64,000 bases of DNA from CAVYXK01 sp963708245 (GTDB lineage Bacteria; Pseudomonadota; Alphaproteobacteria; Acetobacterales; Acetobacteraceae), in the NCBI GenBank assembly GCA_963708245.1, contig OY970201.1, positions 248,001 through 312,000 on the forward strand. The letters run 5' to 3'. This document shows, piece after piece, positions 53,834-62,934 of this stretch; the first letter of the stretch is position 1, and the number at the start of each line of letters is the position of its first letter. The notes below the pieces were generated by a model that was not told where the DNA came from, did not search any database, and saw only the letters and a list, made by a program, of their open reading frames with translations. A program made the translations under genes and the position numbers.

Positions 53834-55024
53834 ATGCAATTCGAGCTGACGCCTGAGCAGACTCTTCTCCGATCGCAGGCGCGCGAGCTGGCACGCGAGG
53901 TCATCCGCGCCCGTGCAGCGGAAACCGACCGTACCGAGCAATATCCCTGGGACAATGTCGCCGCGCTACGCGATGCCGGCTTCATGGGGTACACGATCCC
54001 CCGAGCCTACGGCGGAGCCGGTGGATCGCTTCTCGATGCCACGTTGATCATCGAGGAGATGGCAAAAGTTTGCGGCGTCACCGGCCGCATTGCTGTCGAA
54101 GCAAACATGGGCGCGATCTCTGCGATCATGCTCTACGGCAGCGAAGCGCAACGGCGTCTGGCGGCCGAGCTGGTACTCGCAGGCGATAAGCCGGCGATTT
54201 GCATCACCGAGCCCGAGGCTGGATCGGCTGCAAGCCACATGACCACCCGCGCTGATCTTCGCGGTGACCGTTTTATCCTCAACGGCACAAAGCACTGGAT
54301 CACTGGTGGGGGTATATCGAAACTGCACCTGATCTTCGCGCGCGCGTTCGATAAGGACGGCGCCGAGCTTGGCATCGGTGGTTTCCTCGCGGTGCGCGAC
54401 ACGGCGCCCGGTCTTCGCATCGGCAAGCGCGAGCCCACGATGGGCCTGCGCGGCATCCCCGAAGCCGAGATCATCCTGGAAGACCTCGAAATCCCCGAGC
54501 AGATGGTCCTGCGCACCCCGGGTGGTTGGCGGCGCGGCTTCGCCACTCTCATGGAGGCGTACAACAGCCAGCGCGTCGGTGCCGCTACCGTTGCGCTCGG
54601 ACTGGCACAGGGCGCATTCGACGAGGCCCTGAGCTTTGCCAAATCTCGTCAGCAATTCGGCCGGCCGATCGGCGAATTCCAGGGACTACAATGGATGTTG
54701 GCCGACATGGCGATCGGTATCGACGCGGCACGGCTGATGATCCACCGCGCAGCGACCAGTGCTGCGCCGCTGCCCGATGCCCTGCTGGCCGCCGAAGCCA
54801 AGGTGCTTGCCGCCGACACGGCGATCCGCGTCACCAATGATGCACTACAAGTCTTCGGTGCTCGTGGTTACTCCCGTGCCTATCCGCTGGAAAGGATGGT
54901 GCGTGACGCGCGGATGTTCACGATCGGCGGTGGAACCGCGCAGGTGTTGCGGACTTTGGTCGCGAGCCGTTTGCTCGGCTGGAAGCTGCCGCAGCATCGC
55001 GGCGCCTACCTCGATCGACCCTGA
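53834..55024 (+). CDS. Acyl-CoA dehydrogenase family protein
   Basis: 396 aa. Landmarks: FMGYTIPRAYGGAGGSLLDA, CITEPEAGSAASHMTTRA, FGRPIGEFQGLQWMLADMAI and FGARGYSRAYPLERMVRDARMFTIGGGTAQVLR. As in the gene at 51.3 kb, the two standard catalytic Glu positions read Gly (TIGGGTAQ) and Gln (AYNSQRVGAA). Both genes belong to one branch and may share an atypical reaction. Complete, with GGAG before the ATG. Confidence 0.82.
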   Translation: MQFELTPEQTLLRSQARELAREVIRARAAETDRTEQYPWDNVAALRDAGFMGYTIPRAYGGAGGSLLDATLIIEEMAKVCGVTGRIAVEANMGAISAIMLYGSEAQRRLAAELVLAGDKPAICITEPEAGSAASHMTTRADLRGDRFILNGTKHWITGGGISKLHLIFARAFDKDGAELGIGGFLAVRDTAPGLRIGKREPTMGLRGIPEAEIILEDLEIPEQMVLRTPGGWRRGFATLMEAYNSQRVGAATVALGLAQGAFDEALSFAKSRQQFGRPIGEFQGLQWMLADMAIGIDAARLMIHRAATSAAPLPDALLAAEAKVLAADTAIRVTNDALQVFGARGYSRAYPLERMVRDARMFTIGGGTAQVLRTLVASRLLGWKLPQHRGAYLDRP

Positions 55025-55348
55025 TAGACGTGCGGCGTTGGCCCAGGGCGTGGCGCGCCGACTGCAGGCGGGGAACACGGCCTCCCGGGTATAATGCTGA
55101 CCGCCGTATCCGATGACCGGTTTCGACCCATGCACGAACCCGCTTCGCGGGATTGGTGCTGCGGGTGAGTTTTACGCGGCACCCGAACCATTGACCGATG
55201 AAGCAAGTAAGGTTGGGGCGCTGCCCCAAACCCCGCCAGGGGCCGAGCCCCTGGACCTCAATACTTATGCGCGTTTTCGATGAAGTCTTGAGCGCGGCGT
55301 AGTTGCCTCTCGAGCATGGAGTTCCCTTCATCATGAGAGGAACTTCCG
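55025..55348. other. Gene-free stretch before the mobile region
   Basis: No convincing gene. It contains two palindromes at 55213-55229 and 55236-55254 and a near-palindrome at 55318-55347 (ggagttccc...gaggaacttcc) just before the recombinase gene. The left end of the IS91-type element probably lies in this stretch but cannot be fixed from one copy. Confidence 0.5.
55213..55254. repeat. Two adjacent GC palindromes
   Basis: ttggggc-gct-gccccaa (55213-55229) and ccagggg-ccgag-cccctgg (55236-55254) form perfect 7-bp stems. The motif CCCCTGGACC that follows also occurs beside the hairpin at 35930. These look like members of a dispersed repeat family. Confidence 0.5.
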
Positions 55349-56164
55349 ATGCCTGTTCCAACTATCGACCGCCCCGTCAGTGCGCTGCGGCAGCGCATGA
55401 TGGAAGACATGGCGATGCGCGGCCTGCGATCAGATACGCAGCACGAGTATATTCGTGTTGTACGCAGCTTCGCGGCCTTCCTCGGTCAGCCGCCCGATAC
55501 GGCAACGGCTGAGGATATTCGCCGGTTTCAGGTGCACCAGCGCGAGAGCGGGGTACAACCGCCCACCATCAACTGCTCCGTCTCAGCGCTGCGCTTCTTC
55601 TTCACCGTAACGCTCGACCGGCCGGATCTGTCGCGGCGCCTGGTCCTCGCGCGCTATCCGCGCAAACTGCCAGCGGTGCTCAGCGTCGAGGAAGTCGGCC
55701 GGCTGCTCGAGGCGGCACCGGGCATCAAGTACAAGGCCATACTTGGCACCGCCTCTGGCGCGGGCCTGCGCGTTTCGGAAGTGGCCAGCCTCAAGGTCGA
55801 TGATATCAACAGCACGCGCATGCTGATCCGGGTCGAACAGGGCAAGGGACGCAAGGACCGCAATGCCATGCTGTCACCCCAGCTGCTCGCGCTGTTGCGG
55901 CTGTGGTGGAAGGAAGGCAAGCGGCGCAGCGTCATGCTAGCTCATGGCTGGCTGTTCCCCGGACGCAGTGCCACCGATCCGATCTCAACCCGGCAGATCA
56001 ACCGCGCAATCCATGAGGCAGCGGAAGCCGCCGAGATCAGGAAGCGGGTGTCGCCCCATACGCTGCGCCACAGCTTCGCCACCCATCTGCTGGAGCAGGA
56101 TGTCGATATCCGTGTGATCCAGGTCCTGCTGGGGCACAGCAAGCTTGATACGACCGCGCTCTAA
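55349..56164 (+). pseudogene. Tyrosine-type site-specific recombinase, N-terminal 271 codons (interrupted by IS701-like element)
   Basis: SAM-like N-terminal domain (RGLRSDTQHEYIRVVRSFAA), then the catalytic domain. The first Arg is in SGAGLRVSEVASL, the Lys in VEQGKGRKDRNAM, the HxxR in SPHTLRHSFATHLL and the last His in VLLGHSKLDTTAL. The frame stops right after TTAL because foreign DNA begins at 56165. The next expected residue is the nucleophile Tyr, and it is found at 57713 beyond the insertion. As it stands the protein lacks its nucleophile and should be inactive for strand cleavage. Confidence 0.85.
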
Positions 56165-57711
56165 TCCTACTGAGTCGCAAACCGGACGGGCTGACGGCCT
56201 GATTTAGCCCTTGCTGCGACGCGGTCGCGCTATGGTACGGGTGAAGATTCGAACCGCTCGGGGAGGGCGGCATGGATCTTCGCGATCGGTCTGGCACGGA
56301 AGCCCGGTTCAGAGCCTACGCGGCGGATTTGGCCTCGGTGCTCGGCCATGCCGACCGGGTCGCACCGTTTCAAGACTACTGCATCGGCTTGATCTCGACC
56401 GAGGGCCGCAAGAGCGTCGAACCGCTGGCGGCGGTGACCGCACCAGAGCGGACCGCGGCCCAGCACCAGTCGCTGCTGCATCTGGTGGCGCAAGCCCCAT
56501 GGTCGGACCAGGCGATGCTGACCCGGGTGCGCGAGTTGGTGCTGCCATCCATCACCGGCGATGAGCCGATCCAGGCCTGGATCATCGACGACACGGCGTT
56601 CCCCAAGAAGGGCCACCACTCGGTCGGCGTGGCGCGGCAATACTGCGGGCAGCTTGGCAAGCAGGAGAACTGCCAGGTGGCGGTGAGCCTCTCGGTGGCC
56701 ACCCACCAGGCCAGCCTGCCGGTCGCCTATCGATTGTATCTGCCGCAGGACTGGGCTGACGACCCGGTGCGGCGGATCACCGCGGGCGTGCCGGCGGAGG
56801 TTACGTTCCAGACCAAGCCGGAGATCGCGCTGCGGCAAATGCGCCAAGCCCACGCTGATGGCCTGCCGGCGGCAGTGGCGCTGATGGACCCAGCCTATGG
56901 CAACAACGCTACGCTGCGTGGCGGGATCAGCGAACTCGGACAGCCCTACGTGGCCGGCATCCTACCCACCACAGCAGTCTGGCGGCCGGGCGAGGCAGCA
57001 GTGCCAGCCCCGGCATGGTCGGGCCGCGGCCGGCCGCCCAAACGGCCGCGCCGTGATGATGCGCATCAGCCGGTCTCGGCCAAGCAGCTGGCGATCGAGC
57101 TGGCCGCCGACGCCTGGCAGCCGATCACCTGGCGAGAGGGCAGCAACACGGCACTGAGCTCACGCTTTGCCCGCCTGCGGGTGCGTCCGGCACACGATGA
57201 TACCAAACGCAACGAACCTGCGGCGGAAGAGTGGCTGCTGATCGAGTGGCCAGAGGGCGCGAGCGAACCGGACCATTACTGGCTTTCCACGCTGCCGTCG
57301 GACATCACGTTCGAGCGGATGGTGGATCTCACCAAGCTGCGCTGGCGGATCGAACGCGACTATCTGGATCTGAAGCAGGAGGTCGGGCTCGGCCATTACG
57401 AAGGCCGCGGCTGGCGGGGCTTTCACCATCACGCAAGCCTATGCATTGCGGCCTACGGATTCCTGGTCTCCGAGAAGGCGACAATTCCCCCCTCAGGACT
57501 TGCCCGCGCCTGGCGCGGCCAGCGACCTGCCGTTCCCGCAGGTTACCGACCCAGAGGAGCTGCCGCTGCGTTCGCAGCGTCATGTGCCGAACTCGATTGC
57601 GACGCTGCGCATCCGTCTCGCACGTACCTTCGTCCATGCACTGCCGCGATGTCCCTGCTGCGGGCATAGGCGCCAGCCCTTAAGCGCGGCATGATGAGTG
57701 ACGCAGTAGGA
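56165..57711 (+). mobile_element. IS701-like insertion sequence (1547 bp)
   Basis: Bounded by imperfect terminal inverted repeats: tcctactgagtcgc at 56165 and gtgacgcagtagga ending at 57711. A CTA triplet flanks both sides (56161-56163 and 57712-57714), suggesting a 3-bp duplication; a 4-bp CTAR duplication would be usual for the family. The host gene reads through perfectly when the element and one CTA are removed. Confidence 0.8.
56272..57669 (+). CDS. IS701-family DDE transposase, C-terminus frameshifted
   Basis: 465 aa in the open frame. DDE residues: first Asp in AWIIDDTAFPKKGHHSVGVA, second in AVALMDPAYGNNA, Glu region in LRWRIERDYLDLKQEVGLGH YEGRGW. The family end should read RHVPNSIATLRIRLAR...LPRCPCCG. 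This is present, but one frame over (57560-57694). The annotated frame instead ends in unrelated residues after YRPRGA. One indel near 57562 separates the two. The catalytic core is intact, so activity may or may not survive. Confidence 0.8.
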   Translation: MDLRDRSGTEARFRAYAADLASVLGHADRVAPFQDYCIGLISTEGRKSVEPLAAVTAPERTAAQHQSLLHLVAQAPWSDQAMLTRVRELVLPSITGDEPIQAWIIDDTAFPKKGHHSVGVARQYCGQLGKQENCQVAVSLSVATHQASLPVAYRLYLPQDWADDPVRRITAGVPAEVTFQTKPEIALRQMRQAHADGLPAAVALMDPAYGNNATLRGGISELGQPYVAGILPTTAVWRPGEAAVPAPAWSGRGRPPKRPRRDDAHQPVSAKQLAIELAADAWQPITWREGSNTALSSRFARLRVRPAHDDTKRNEPAAEEWLLIEWPEGASEPDHYWLSTLPSDITFERMVDLTKLRWRIERDYLDLKQEVGLGHYEGRGWRGFHHHASLCIAAYGFLVSEKATIPPSGLARAWRGQRPAVPAGYRPRGAAAAFAASCAELDCDAAHPSRTYLRPCTAAMSLLRA

Positions 57712-57805
57712 CTATGCGCGCGTTGCCACCAAGACGATCCGTTCGGTGATCAGTCCTCTGGAGCGTTTGGCGTCGTTGATGCAGGGCGAGGATCCCGGCG
57801 GCTGA
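57712..57805 (+). pseudogene. C-terminal piece of the interrupted tyrosine recombinase
   Basis: TAT at 57713 begins YARVATKTIRSVISPLERLA, then SLMQGEDPGG and a stop at 57805. Joined to ...DTTAL at 56163 it rebuilds the usual recombinase end, with the Tyr nucleophile. The IS91-type transposase start follows 6 bp after this stop, so recombinase and transposase were once co-transcribed. Confidence 0.8.
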
Positions 57806-57811
57806 CGCGGC

Positions 57812-59005
57812 TTGCGCACCTCGATCGAGGTCGCCAATATCTTCCGCGCTGAAGGTGCCAGCTATCGTGCCGCCCAGGCTGGTCACCTGAACCTGACCCA
57901 GCTCAAGGTCATGTCGGCGATTGAGAACTGCCGCACGGCAGCACTCGGCGGTCACGTCGATGCCTGCGAGGACTGCGGGCATCAGCGCATTGCCTACAAT
58001 AGCTGCCGCAACCGGCACTGCCCCAAGTGCCAGGGCGCCGCCGCGCGCACCTGGTTGGCCGAGCGCGAAGCCGACCTGCTGCCGGTCGGCTATTTCCATG
58101 TCGTCTTCACGCTGCCCACCGAGGTGGCGGACATCGCCGGGCAGAACAAGGCGATCGTCTACGATCTGCTGTTCCGCGCAGCGTCGGAGACGATGATGAC
58201 GATCGCGGCCGACACGAAGCACCTCGGCGCCCGCATCGGCATCACCGCCGTGCTCCACACCTGGGGATCGGCGATGACGCACCATCCCCATATCCACATG
58301 ATCGTGCCAGGCGGCGGCATCTCGCTCGATGGGCAGCGCTGGATATCTTCGCGTCCGGCCTTCCTGCTGCCGGTGCGGGTGCTGGGCGCGCTCTTCCGCC
58401 GCCGGTTCCTCACCCGGCTGATCGAACTCCATGAGGCGGGACGACTTACCTTCTTCGGCACCCAGGCCGGTCTCGCTGACCGCCGCCTTTTTCTGCGTCA
58501 TCTCGCTCCGATCAGGAAGAAGCGCTTCGTGGTCTATGCCAAGCCGCCGTTCTCCGGCCCCGAGGCTGTGCTCACCTATCTCTCGCGCTATACCCACCGG
58601 GTCGCCATCTCCAACCGGCGCCTGATTGCGTTCGACGAGACTGGCGTCACCTTCCGCTACAAGGACTACCGCCGCGATGGTCCCGAGCGACAGCGCGTCA
58701 TGACGCTCACGCCGCACGAGTTCATCCGCCGCTTCCTGCTCCATGTCCTGCCACATGGCTTCCACCGCATCCGCCATTACGGCTTGCTCGCCAGTTCCGC
58801 ACGCAAGGCCAGTATTGCGCGTGCCCGCGAACTGCTTGCCGTGGCACCGCCGCCGGAGCCTGTCGAAGGGCCAGAACCACTCGATTGGCTGCCACCCTGT
58901 CCCTGCTGTGGCGGACGCATGACCATCATCGAGACCTTCGGGCGATGGAGGCAACCCCGCGCGCCACCTCACGCGCCCGCATCAACCGGGAGCACCCCGT
59001 CGTGA
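57812..59005 (+). CDS. IS91-family transposase
   Basis: 397 aa from a TTG. The N-terminal zinc finger is CEDCGHQRIAYNSCRNRHCPKCQG (residues about 54-77). The HUH relaxase motif is HHPHIHMIVPGG (about 152-163). The candidate catalytic Tyr is in VLTYLSRYTHRVAISNRR (about 250-267). A second CPCC pair (PPCPCCGGRMTII) sits at the C-terminus. This is a rolling-circle transposase that nicks at oriIS and terminates at terIS. The frame is intact, unlike the recombinase upstream. Confidence 0.9.
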   Translation: MRTSIEVANIFRAEGASYRAAQAGHLNLTQLKVMSAIENCRTAALGGHVDACEDCGHQRIAYNSCRNRHCPKCQGAAARTWLAEREADLLPVGYFHVVFTLPTEVADIAGQNKAIVYDLLFRAASETMMTIAADTKHLGARIGITAVLHTWGSAMTHHPHIHMIVPGGGISLDGQRWISSRPAFLLPVRVLGALFRRRFLTRLIELHEAGRLTFFGTQAGLADRRLFLRHLAPIRKKRFVVYAKPPFSGPEAVLTYLSRYTHRVAISNRRLIAFDETGVTFRYKDYRRDGPERQRVMTLTPHEFIRRFLLHVLPHGFHRIRHYGLLASSARKASIARARELLAVAPPPEPVEGPEPLDWLPPCPCCGGRMTIIETFGRWRQPRAPPHAPASTGSTPS

Positions 59006-59414
59006 CCCGGCACGGCTTGCGCTCACCTCACGCCGCAACACCACCGTTACGACGAATGCCACCAGGCACGCCCTTCGCCAAGATCAGCGCCACACGACTG
59101 AATATCAGCCGTGGCCGGTTCCCGATCCACGCTCCGCCTGGCAAAAAATCTCACTCACCAATTTCCCGCCAACTCCAGCGCCGAGCGGGTTCCGCCATCA
59201 CCACAACAAGGCAAAACTCGAAATCCCCATAGACCACCGCCGCAGCCACGCGGGTTCGTGCATGGGCGGTTTTCGTACGCCGGCCCATGGCCCAGACGCG
59301 CGGCGTACGATGGCCGGCGTCCGAAAACCTTCACCATAGCCGTCCTTTGAGTGAGCGGCGTGATTTCCTTTAGCGGACATTCCATTCTATCGTGCTGGGA
59401 CGGTCCGAGCAGGA
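59006..59414. other. Gene-free stretch: 3' part of the IS91-type element and flank
   Basis: No credible coding region. It contains the long hairpin 59268-59329. The transposase stop lies at its left edge and the 3' end of the restriction-modification gene at its right edge. The element's right boundary is probably between 59329 and about 59380. Confidence 0.5.
59268..59329. repeat. Long imperfect hairpin, candidate IS91 terminus
   Basis: Arm 59268-59288 (ggttttcgtacgccggccc...) pairs with arm 59310-59329 (atggccggcgtccgaaaacc) with two differences and a 21-bp loop. IS91-type elements carry subterminal palindromes at their ends; position downstream of the transposase fits. Confidence 0.6.
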
Positions 59415-61466
59415 TCAAACCAATTTACCTTGCTTCGCATTATTCCGCCTGGACGTTTTCTTTTTTGTCTTGGGCCCAGCGGCTGGAGATGCCGCCTTTA
59501 AATCGTCCCCGCTAACAGTTGGATTGGCGCAGACGCGCTTCAACAGGTCCGCCTGCGCCGGCTCTCGCTTTACGAGCATTCCCAGCACATTTAGGACGTT
59601 GAGCAATTCGGCTGTGTATTCGGCCAACCAACCTATAGGCTGGATGTGATTGAGGGGCGATGGCGGCCTCTTGTCCCCGATCACTGGCCTGCTGCGGTCG
59701 TGACCTCGATACGAGAACCACTGCGTCAGCACTCGCTTACCAGAGACCTCGTAATTCCAGACTTCCGGAGGGACATTTTCGATATACCCTGTGTCAACCT
59801 GGATGCGGCGGGTCGATACGTCATAGGACATGTGCTGGGGAGCACTCCCGAGGGGATGGTACCTCCCTTCGGATTTGTGGGACGTTCGGCCGGGGGCAAG
59901 CGCGGCGGGCCCGCGGGCCGGCCATCAGAGGCGGACACGTAGCGTTCTCCAAAAGTGTGGAGCCATATGACCGTCTTTCCCAGTGTTGCTCCCTCGATGA
60001 ATAGGTCGGCATTGGCCGTAATCGGTATCCGCAGGCTGGGCTGGATTAGATCCGGGCCAAACATTGACGTATATTCTGGATGTGCTGCGATAGCCGCAAT
60101 GTAGGCAAAGAAGTCATCGGCCGACACAGCCTGCCCGTAAAGCGTCGAGAGGTGTCCGATAACTGACGGGCTAACATTCGGCGTCTTTGCAGCGGCATCG
60201 CTCCAAAGTGGGAAGACACGTCCCGCGAAGGACCCACGGTAGTGATCGTGGTCGGGGATGAGTGCAGTGAACGTAATTGCAGGTCCAGATGACGGCGAAT
60301 GACGCATAAGGGCAGTGGCGAAGATCTGGGACTTTGAGAAGCTGTCCCAAAGCGTCGGGTTCGGCTGATTAATCACGCGGCTATCCGGGATAATCCACTG
60401 TCGATCGAAAGATCGATATCCATAGCGCGTCGGTTCAATTACCGCTTCACTGTCCTTGGCGACCGAAACATCCCTGTGCTTGTGACCCGTCAGGCCGTCA
60501 TAGACGACCTTCCCCGCATACTTGTCGCCGAGATCGCCCCCACGATAGTGAGGATGAAACAGGACCTCCTTCTTTTCTCCGTCCTTCTCCGCGATCAGAA
60601 CATCCCAACGGTCTTCAAGTGTTTTCTTGTCGGGTGCGATCACCCACGTGCGGCCCGGCATTACGCCTGAACCGTTGTAGGAGAAAAGCTCATCTAATCG
60701 CGAGTATGTAGCCCAACCTCCTGTGGCCCTGGGCAGGAACGGTGCCCTCCAGTCGGTGGGGCAATCCGCCCATCCAGTTGCGAGGGAGAGTTTGGCTAGG
60801 GCTTCAAATTTCGCCTCTCGTGGGCCTACCGGTAGAGCAGCGTGACGGACTGCTGCCGGCGCTTTGGGGTCCTTCGCTCCTGTGCGCGCGACGAGGACTA
60901 TGCAAACGGGCTGCTGTACGCCTTCGAAGATCCGCGTTGGAACGTCCGGCTGATGGCCATCGGGCGAGCAGTCTATCACCCAAATATCGTCCGCGGTTCG
61001 TCGCAGATAATCACGCATGGCCTCAAAGCCTGGGCCATTCAGGAAGCCCGCCACGGTGATGAAGCAAACAACCCCTTTTCGGTCGGGTGCAGTCTGCGGG
61101 GTGGGGGCTCCGTCGCCGAAGACTTTCCAGGTCGCCCATCGCCAGAAATAAATATAGAGATTACGCAGATGCTTGGTATGAGCGCTAACGCCCCAAGCGG
61201 TCGGCGGAATCCAGAGCGCGAGAGGACCAAGTTTGCCGCCGCTACCGGATTCAATCCAGCCGCCTTTGCCTTTAGCCTTTTCCTTATAGGGAGGATTGCC
61301 GATGACAACCGTGATCGGCTCCTGGCGTTTGATCTTGTTGGCCTCGCGTCTTGAAGCTGCGAGGGGTTTGAGAATATGCGGGATATACTCTTTCTCTTCT
61401 TCCGGGTTTCCGAGAGTGTTGGTGACATAAAGGCGAAGGTTAACGCCAGCAATAAGGGACTGCGGT
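59415..61466 (-). pseudogene. Type ISP/IIG-like restriction-modification protein, C-terminal part (interrupted, frameshifted)
   Basis: After the insertion the protein resumes with PQSLIAGVNLRLYVTNTLGN, then the adenine-methylase motif IV VVIGNPPYKEKAKGKGG. The target-recognition part has RYGYRSFDRQWIIPDSRVIN, typical of the type ISP C-terminal specificity domain. Near 59830 the frame shifts by one base. The conserved tail (SYDVSTRRIQVDTGYIENVP, EVWNYEVSGKRVLTQWFSYR) continues in another frame to a Lys-rich end at 59415. Two lesions (IS and frameshift) should abolish the enzyme. Confidence 0.8.
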
Positions 61467-61730
61467 GGTCCCGGTTGTTTGGACAGGTCCCGGGAAGAAT
61501 AAGCTAAGGCTGGTTGCCGGTTGAAGGTTACACCTTTCCCGGAATCAAATTCAATCCTTGCTGTTGTTGGTGCGCTGTAGAGCTTATGGACAGCCGCCGA
61601 CCTGTGGGCAAGGTGGGGGAAACGCAGAGCGTTTTCCCCGGCTTGTCCATGGGGGACCGCGCTCGCGCGGTCAGGCGGGCATCGGCGCAGCCGACTGTCC
61701 ACAAATCCACAGCGTCGATGTGCCATCGCG

Positions 61731-62564
61731 TTATGCCGCCTCCGCCACAGCCGGCCCGGCGTTGCCGAAATAGGCCTCGTCCGGTGTTTGCCATCCAAGC
61801 GCCTGGTGCGGGCGTCGCCGGTTGTACCAGTCGAAGAATTCAGCAAAGCTGCGCCTTTGCTCAAGCCCGTTGGCCGCCGGGCGCAGGTAGACCCATTCGT
61901 ACTTCACCGTCCACCACAGGCGCTCGACAAAGATATTGTCATGGCAGCGCCCGCGCCCATCCATGCTGATCTCGATCCCATGATCCAACAGCACCCGCGT
62001 GAACGTGTCGCTCGTAAACTGTGAGCCCTGGTCCGTGTTAAAAATTCCGGGCTTGCCGTACCGGACAAGAGCTTCATTGAGTGCGTCGACGCAGAACCCG
62101 GTCGTCAGGGTGTTCGACAACCGCCAGGACAGAACCCGCCGCGTCGCCCAATCGATGATCGCAACAAGATACAGAAATCCCCGGCGCATCGGGATGTACG
62201 TGATGTCGCTCGCCCACACCTGGTTCGGCTGGTCGATCGTTTTGTCGCGCAGCAGATACGGATAGATTTTATGCTCAGGGTGCGGCTTGCTGGTGTCCCG
62301 CTTCGGCCTGATCGCGCACAGCCCCAGCTTGCGCATCAGCCGTCGGACGCGCCGACGCCCCACCGAAATCCCCTCGCGCGACAGCGCCACTTGCAGCCGC
62401 CGGCTGCCATACACTGGATGTTCCGTGAAAATCCGGTCGAGCCGGTTCAGCAGACCGAGTTCCGGCGCAGAGATCGGCCGAGGCTGGTAATAGAAGCTGC
62501 TGCGCGCGATCCCGAGCAGCGTGCATTGCCGGCCTACGGACAGCCCCGCCTCCGGCGCGATCAT
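61731..62564 (-). CDS. IS3-family transposase OrfB
   Basis: 277 aa from an ATG overlapping the orfA stop (ATGA). DDE catalytic residues: Asp in WASDITYIPMRRGFLYL, Asp in FNTDQGSQFTSDTF and Glu in HDNIFVERLWWTVKYEWVY. The N-terminal HTH_21 segment is HPVYGSRRLQVALSREGI. OrfB is translated by coupling rather than fused to OrfA, as in the IS407-like subgroup. Intact. Confidence 0.92.
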   Translation of the reverse strand: MIAPEAGLSVGRQCTLLGIARSSFYYQPRPISAPELGLLNRLDRIFTEHPVYGSRRLQVALSREGISVGRRRVRRLMRKLGLCAIRPKRDTSKPHPEHKIYPYLLRDKTIDQPNQVWASDITYIPMRRGFLYLVAIIDWATRRVLSWRLSNTLTTGFCVDALNEALVRYGKPGIFNTDQGSQFTSDTFTRVLLDHGIEISMDGRGRCHDNIFVERLWWTVKYEWVYLRPAANGLEQRRSFAEFFDWYNRRRPHQALGWQTPDEAYFGNAGPAVAEAA

Positions 62565-62863
62565 CGCCCGCCTCTCAGCAGTCGGGAGATGGCGGGCTGC
62601 CCGGCAAGAAAATCGCGTTCGACCTGCAACTGACCGATCTTGCGGTGCAGATCGTCGATCACTTTCTGTGTGTCCTCGGCTCCCGCCGCCTTGTGGCCAC
62701 GCGCAAACAGCTCACTCGCACGCTTCATCAGCTCCTGCTTCCAGGTGCTGATCATTGTCGGATGGACACCGAATTCCGACGACAGCTCCGCCAGGGTCTT
62801 CTCCCCCGACAGCGCCGCCATCGCCACGCGCGCCTTGAAGTCCGCGCTGTGCTGCTTCCTCAT
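62561..62863 (-). CDS. IS3-family transposase OrfA
   Basis: 100 aa from the ATG at 62863. Helix-turn-helix of the transposase_8 type: FKARVAMAALSGEKTLAELS, then EFGVHPTMISTWKQEL. A Leu-rich segment follows (IDDLHRKIGQLQVERDFLAG) that multimerises with OrfB. It ends with its stop overlapping orfB. Complete. Confidence 0.9.
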   Translation of the reverse strand: MRKQHSADFKARVAMAALSGEKTLAELSSEFGVHPTMISTWKQELMKRASELFARGHKAAGAEDTQKVIDDLHRKIGQLQVERDFLAGQPAISRLLRGGR

Positions 62864-62934
62864 TACACCCACGTCTCGCCTCTTATGGAACCGGTCAGCC
62901 CTAAGCTTATCCCGCTGTCCAGAAAACCGGAGCC

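Larger units (their letters stand above)
55349..59329 (+). mobile_element. IS91-type element with accessory tyrosine recombinase, carrying an IS701-like insertion
   Basis: Components in order: tyrosine recombinase gene (split), IS701-like element inside it, HUH/Y transposase of the IS91 family, then a long imperfect hairpin at 59268-59329 that could be the replication terminus. Recombinase plus IS91 transposase is a known pairing. The exact outer ends are inferred: the left end lies somewhere before 55349. Confidence 0.6.
61468..62934 (-). mobile_element. IS3-family element (about 1.47 kb) inside the restriction-modification gene
   Basis: Ends are imperfect inverted repeats: ggtcccggttgtttggacag at 61468-61487 against ggctccggttttctggacag read inward from 62934. 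The match continues with ATAAGCT(T)AGG-CTG. It carries orfA and orfB. No clear target duplication could be picked out. About 160 bp of non-coding, palindrome-rich DNA lies between the orfB stop and the left end. Confidence 0.75.

Noticed and set aside
61570..61730. Palindrome-rich DNA with TTGTCCACA-like words considered as a replication origin
   Set aside because: It lies inside the IS3 element between orfB and its left end, with no replication genes nearby; best read as non-coding IS sequence.
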